DNA from: Sweltsa coloradensis
Lineage: Eukaryota > Arthropoda > Insecta > Plecoptera > Chloroperlidae
NCBI GenBank assembly: GCA_024449915.1
Contig: JAMZAV010000301.1
Location: forward strand, 496,001 to 560,000
Length of the DNA stretch: 64,000 bases
Direction: 5' to 3'
The notes below the pieces were generated by a model. The model saw only the letters and a list, made by a program, of their open reading frames with translations. It was not told where the DNA came from and made no database searches. Positions 59,334-64,000 of this stretch are shown one piece after another (the stretch's first letter is position 1; each line of letters opens with the position of its first letter). The position numbers and the translations under genes were made by a program.

Positions 59334-59399
59334 AGATAAATTCAATAATTAGTGATGCACACCACCACGACCACCACCACCTAATTATTGAATTTATCT
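59334..59399. repeat. 66-bp TA-flanked hairpin
   Basis: AGATAAATTCAATAATTAG and its exact complement flank a CACCACGACCACCACCACC spacer. TA on both sides (59332-59333, 59400-59401). It looks like a minimal MITE inserted at the centre of the larger foldback. Confidence 0.75.
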
Positions 59400-59401
59400 T
59401 A

Positions 59402-60017
59402 ACTAGGCCGCTTCGCGAACACTTTTTAGTCGCTTGATGGATGAACTTTTTGTAAGTTTTTAGTTTGCGTGGGATCTCTTTACATTCTCTAAGTCCATTA
59501 CACTACATTTCCATACCAGTACATTCTACGTAAGTCTTTTTGAACGCATTGCAGGTGATTGTTGTCAAGTTTCTATTGTTACTTGTTAATTGTTATAATA
59601 TAACTCAAAAAACGTATATAAAAACCTTTATTTCTATAGATTCTGGCTAGCTTTTTCATTTTTTTTCTTTCAAAAGGTACTACATCACCATAACCTTAAT
59701 GTCCATGTAAAATATGAACGTTGTAGCCCCACTTGTTTGATCAGAATCGGCCCAAACGTCACGAAAATATCGCACTAAAAATCGAAAAAAATCGTAAAAA
59801 TAAGATATTCACGAGAAATATTTATTCGATTGTACCCAAAAACGTGTCAGGTCTAAGTTCAGAGATTTCGAAGGTCCCCTTCAATTATTTTCATCAAGAT
59901 CGCATATGCCGCGTGTGCCCGATAGAGAGCGAACAAACAGTAAAAAAGAAAGAAAAAAAAACACCCGAGCTAATTTTTTGGGGTCAGTGAAATTGAAGTC
60001 TTCGCTCGCTCATCCAA
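59402..60017 (+). mobile_element. Family B element, copy B4
   Basis: Starts ACTAGGCCGCTTCGCGAACA and GATGGATGA, ends TTCGCTCGCTCATCCAA at 60017. It is flanked by TA (59400-59401 and 60018-60019), the clearest flanks in the family. Internally it keeps GTCTAAGTTCAGAGATTTCG and one GTAAAAATAAGATATTCA unit only, so it is the shortest copy and lacks the tandem array. Confidence 0.75.
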
Positions 60018-60175
60018 TAATCTACAATTGGGCATGAATTGTTAATATGCACTTGGATTTTTACTTTAATATGAATTAGTAAAAAAAGATGAGCATTTAG
60101 TATATCTGTATTAATGTGAGTGGTAAGATCATGGTTAATGCAACAACAAATTTTGCATAATAATTGCTGAAATGC

Positions 60176-60535
60176 TCCTCTGGTTTATGAAACCTTATTC
60201 CAAACATGAAGTTCCTTTTTGTAAATGACTGGATGAAAGATAAAAGTACACCACTTATATTATTAAAGTATGTAGATTAAGTTCCCCGCCACACGTGCTT
60301 CGAGTGAGCAGTGTGCTATAATGACTCGTTGTTAAAACTAAGCCAGTACAACCTCGGTGCAAGAACGAGCGAGCGCTTTAGATTGGTGTTCTATCCGTTG
60401 GTGTATTATAATGTGTTCAGCGCAATATTATGATAAGCACTCGTATGAGTACGGGGGATATACATTTAAGATCTACATTTCCTTTTAATTCCAGTGATAA
60501 ACATTCAAAAACAAAATGTAGTCATAACTTGTACC
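60176..60535. other. Stretch without recognised features
   Basis: Nothing recognised. Confidence 0.5.
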
Positions 60536-60760
60536 ATTTTTTTTATTATTATTTATTAAAATAAATACACAACAGAATACAAATTATTCCACAAGTGTGA
60601 TTTGATAAAACAACAAATAGTCAGGGATTGGACACATACATTTTATAAAACACAGAACATAATACTAAAACAAGACTTTTCGTAGACTTTTAATTCGTTT
60701 GATAAAAGTCGTTCACGAATGGTTGTAGGGTAAAACGAGAATTAATAGCTTTTAATTTTC
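60536..60760 (-). repeat. Possible LINE 3' UTR and tail, weak
   Basis: The minus strand ends in TTTAATAAATAATAATAAAA (plus 60536-60560), a (TAA)n-type tail preceded by ~200 bp of AT-rich sequence with stops in all frames. It resembles the tail of the relic at 56.7 kb, but no pol residues are recognisable. Confidence 0.25.
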
Positions 60761-63322
60761 GTTTTCAATGTACACATATTTTTCAATTTTAATTCGATTT
60801 TGGTTAAGATGTAATTATAATTACTATACTATTTGTCATTATTTTCATCCAAATATATTAATTATTCTGCAATTTTAATGTATAAGAAATTATTTAAAAG
60901 TAAAAAAAGGGTTTAAAACACAAGTTTAAAAGTAAAAGTAAAATAATATAAATTATTTGATTCTTTGGTTGCAAGAAAATAACAAAAAGAATACAAACTG
61001 ACGAGAAAAAAAATACCAGCTTTTTTGCAGAACTTTAAAAAAATCGGATGAAATGTGTGTACTGAACATCAGGGCTACAGTCATTTTATTCGCAATGTTA
61101 AATTAAATGCTAAATTTTTAAGAAATGTGTAACTTTTGTCTCATGTTTTGTATTATGTCTCATGACAAGTGAAACAAATTATAGTAGTTTGATACGAAGC
61201 TACGATTAATCGGTCTAAAAGTTGCCTTTATTGTTTGCGTGGTGGTATTATTTTTGCAGCGCATGCATGCAACGTAAACTAACCCCATTTCGAAACAGCG
61301 ACATCAAGTATTATTTACAAACGTGCTAATTAAAACAGTACGGCAAAAAAGTCAAACCGGTCATATAAATATAATAACAAAATATGTAACAAAGGTTACG
61401 CAAACAATATAAAACAAACGAATAATAAATAAAATACAATGATGAAATGTTTTGTAGAAACAGTAGAGATAATTAATTAAAATACATTTGTGGACACAAC
61501 AGCGTTCATTGTTCAAATATTGTGAAGTAGATGATTAAAATTAAAAATTCTGGTAATGAAATTCAACCTCTTTCGCGTCCCCTCTTTCCATCGCGTCTGC
61601 TCCCTCTCTCTAGCTTATAGCCCCTATCCGTCAAAATGCCCAATACCTTGAAATGCCTGGCAAAAAGCAATCACCGATCATATAACAGACTACTCAATAT
61701 CATCCCGACAGGTTTTCTACGAGTTCTAAGCTTCTGTTTATGTCACAAGTTAAGCTCTATCCGCCTGGAATCTTCTGTTGACTCGAAGCCTGACAGACAT
61801 TTTGTAAAAACCCGTGTTCTTTATTTGGCTCTGCTTTCTCAAGTCAATGTCGAGGGCTCGATCTGGACATAATCGATTGATTTCTTTACTTTCTTGGAAT
61901 TGCGTTTCTTTAGTTCCGCCCTGTGGCTTTATGTAGGCGCTTGCAAGAAGCTTTGTTCAAAGAAATCAACTCGCCTCTAGATTATTCCAAATTATTGTTC
62001 GACGTTGTCAACACCAGGCCTCGTTTGAAAGCTTGCTGAGTTACAATCAAATATACACAAAATAATATATTAAAAAATCTACACACTCAGTTACACAACT
62101 AGAGTTGGTGGTTTTAATGAGTGGATTGCAAACAAAAACTAATGTGTATTTGTAGTTGGTAAAGTGATAAGTTGCCTTTGGGACAAACATTGAATTAGTT
62201 TTTTTTAAATACGCACTCACGTACCTCAAAGTAATATGAAAATATGATAGTTACGATTTCGGTGAATCACATGTTGATGTTTTTATTAGCTATATTTATT
62301 TTCCCTTAGAGAAAAACACAATTTGTTCGGCTTATGATCAGCAACTGTTACGTGACCACAAATGGACAAAGCATAATAATATAATTAGTAGGCCTGCACC
62401 GTGGAATAAAATAATGAACTAATTTATGCTAGAAATCGATGTATATTACCTCATTATTTAATACTATAAAATGGTATTCCAATACATCTATGGCGAATTA
62501 AGATCATTATGTAAATTTATTACTGACGGGGACCACGTTAAAAACAAGCAAATATTTCATAAGTATAAAAATTGTGAATTAAAATATTGGCTCTCGATAT
62601 TGATACCCAATAGACATGAAAATAATGTGAATTGGATAAAATAACCTAATCCACTCTTGTAAGACAGTCAATATTTCACTCCGGTTGAAAGTAATGAATA
62701 TTTAGGTCTCATTCTATTTCAACAATGCATTATCGAGATAAAGCGAAATATTTTTTACGTGGGATGATTACAGTGAAAGTGCGAATAAGTTCTTCAATAC
62801 AAAGCCTTTATCTAGGAGCTTCTTATCATCTACTCCTCTCAAAAGCATTTGAAATCCATCATTTCTATGAATAGATCGACAACAAATCCGCATTCGACTC
62901 TGTGCTACAGAAATGAAACTTTCTCCCATACAATGTAGCTTCTATTCAATCCAACGAACGTGGAATTGTATGAACGAGAAAGACTCTACCAAAGCGCCCC
63001 AGTGCCCAATGCCCAGTGAGGTTTCAAACGCGCCTATCCACACGTAAGAGTAACAATCAAACACCACATACCCAATTCTTTAGATATACACTTTCAGTTT
63101 TTTAATGCTTTCGTTGCCCGCAGTATCAGAATTTAAATTGAACACAAATCGTGTTATTTTGCCGTCCTGAGGATGGTCCCAGAGAGACCTAGAAACGTTG
63201 ACAATTTGGTACGCCTAATTGACGTTGCAAAATTACCCTGTTTGTGTGTTTTCATGATTATGGTTTTTAAGCATAAGTCCATCTTAAGGACATAGCTATT
63301 GATTGATGGCAATTGTCGTAAA
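60761..63322. other. AT-rich stretch, no feature
   Basis: Frames of 60-78 codons only. ATCTACACACTCAGTTACACAACT near 62078 resembles part of fragment E (17453). No gene is supported. Confidence 0.45.
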
Positions 63323-63409
63323 TGTTTGCCTCTACTGGGGCTCGAACCCAGAACATTCGGCTCTACATACGTTTCCTCTTACACACCTTGCCAATTGAAC
63401 TATTGGGAG
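63323..63409 (-). repeat. tRNA-like SINE head with perfect A and B boxes
   Basis: On the minus strand TAGTTCAATTGG (plus 63391-63402) is an exact A-box match and GGTTCGAGCCC (plus 63338-63348) an exact B-box match. The T-arm CTGGG-TTCGAGC-CCCAG is perfect. A-to-B spacing is 54 nt, longer than a class I tRNA, and acceptor strands CTCCCAA and TAGAGGC do not pair. Best read as a tRNA-derived SINE head; a tRNA pseudogene with an insertion is possible. Confidence 0.6.
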
Positions 63410-63528
63410 AATAAGAAAGATCTTTATTGAATTGATATGTTGTGTACTCATGGGAAATGAGAAGTGATTGGCAAAAACCATGTGATCTTCCAGCTAGTGC
63501 AGCAACATTGCAACTTTCTCTCGGATTG

Positions 63529-63555
63529 ATATTCAGTATTCAGTATTCAGTATGA
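63529..63555. repeat. (ATTCAGT)n heptamer repeat
   Basis: Just over three tandem copies of ATTCAGT, decaying into ATGAAGTATTC. Confidence 0.8.
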
Positions 63556-63574
63556 AGTATTCTTTATGTTGTAG

Positions 63575-63785
63575 TGACGATAGCTCAACGCCAGTGGTTC
63601 TGGATTCAAGCCCCAGACGGAGCAACATTTTTACGACGATTACTAGCAGGATACAATATATACAAAACTTTACAACAAAATCTACGTTGCTTATGAATTT
63701 CTATTTAACCTTAATTTACTACAAGACAAACGTTTTAAATATTTTTTTAAAATAAATTTCCTACTTTGGTGGAGGAGCCGGGTTT
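63575..63785 (+). repeat. Decayed SINE with tRNA-like arm and GGTGGAGG end
   Basis: TCTGGATTCAAGCCCCAGA (63598-63616) folds as a T-arm with a B-like box, 21 nt after TAGCTCAACG, so the tRNA head is internally deleted. About 150 bp on, TTTGGTGGAGGAGCCGGGT (63764-63782) is the dispersed motif seen at 21003. Joining them as one element is inference. Confidence 0.35.
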
Positions 63786-64000
63786 TAAATAATATTTGTG
63801 TTCTTTCATTAGTTCAGGTATTTTATCATACCTTGTGTAAAGAAAAGAAACTATAAACTCCAGAAGCACCAACAACACACAAGAAGAACAACAATCACAA
63901 CTAACTGTTTGTAGAATCTACCACTAAACAAAATACGTTGCTCATGAATTGTTAAAGACGGTACAAATATATCTCACATTAGTTCACTTTGGCAGTAGAT
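63786..64000. other. Right edge of window, no feature
   Basis: AT-rich, with AACAACAC/AAGAAGAACAAC short repeats near 63870-63895. Nothing recognised. Confidence 0.5.

Larger units (their letters stand above)
59162..60175. mobile_element. Foldback with ~165-bp arms, interrupted by two insertions
   Basis: The left arm 59162-59332 (TGCATTTCAGCAAATATTTT on) is the inverse of the right arm 60016-60175 at roughly 85 percent by eye. Shared words include GCAAAATTTGTTGTTGCAT, ATACTAAATGCTCATCTT, ACTAATTCATATTAAAGTAA and GCATATTAACAATTCATG. The arms would meet at TAATAATCTA if the centre were removed. The centre holds a 66-bp hairpin and a family B element. No terminal target duplication was found. 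Confidence 0.8.

Noticed and set aside
63323..63409. Functional tRNA gene
   Set aside because: A and B boxes and T-arm are excellent, but the acceptor strands do not pair and the spacing is too long; no intron boundary restores the cloverleaf.

Overview
This is eukaryotic, invertebrate-type DNA: strongly AT-rich (about two thirds A+T by eye), with no dense operon-like coding and no confidently recognisable host gene. It carries simple-sequence tracts, tRNA-derived SINE heads, non-LTR retrotransposon relics and many short inverted-repeat (MITE or foldback) elements. The reverse-transcriptase relics read in the standard code and belong to the CR1/Jockey/I-like LINE assemblage common in arthropods. 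An insect or other arthropod is my best guess, but that is inference. Base composition and the absence of long open frames suggest intronic or intergenic DNA.

Layout. 1-9.8 kb is mostly unremarkable AT-rich sequence. It holds a (TGTC)n-bearing dispersed repeat, a tRNA-like SINE head, a 180-bp TA-flanked MITE and an 88-bp (TTC)n tract. At 9.83-9.90 kb the minus strand carries an acceptor fused directly to a donor, followed 50 nt later by a second donor, the layout of a recursive splice site. 10.45-11.83 kb holds two tandem copies of a repeat-rich element (family B) that recurs at 38.2, 48.1 and 59.4 kb. 13.4-15.0 kb is a GC-richer patch of foldback elements. 23-33 kb holds paired SINEs, a ~185-bp repeat array, the main LINE relic (26.4-28.2 kb) and a 356-bp MITE with near-perfect termini and TTA flanks.

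40.3-46.3 kb is the most striking part. A ~2.9-kb unit is present twice in direct orientation, separated by 193 bp that contain a fragment of an unrelated RT gene. Each unit carries a ~730-bp nested foldback with a perfect 30-bp palindrome at its core, and the 3-nt centre of that palindrome is inverted between copies. Directly after it (46.4-46.9 kb) sits a 421-bp MITE with an exact 8-bp target-site duplication. The remainder holds three weak candidate exons or ORFs on the minus strand (35.1, 47.1, 49.9 kb), a second TA-flanked MITE (55.6 kb), a LINE 3' end (56.7-57.0 kb) and a Russian-doll insertion at 59.2-60.2 kb.

Functionally this looks like a transposon graveyard, perhaps inside or between genes on the minus strand. 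I see no complete gene and no autonomous transposase. The possibly new items are the MITE families, the shared terminal motif linking several of them, the duplicated nested foldback, the candidate recursive splice site, and an excess of the palindrome TAGGCCTA.
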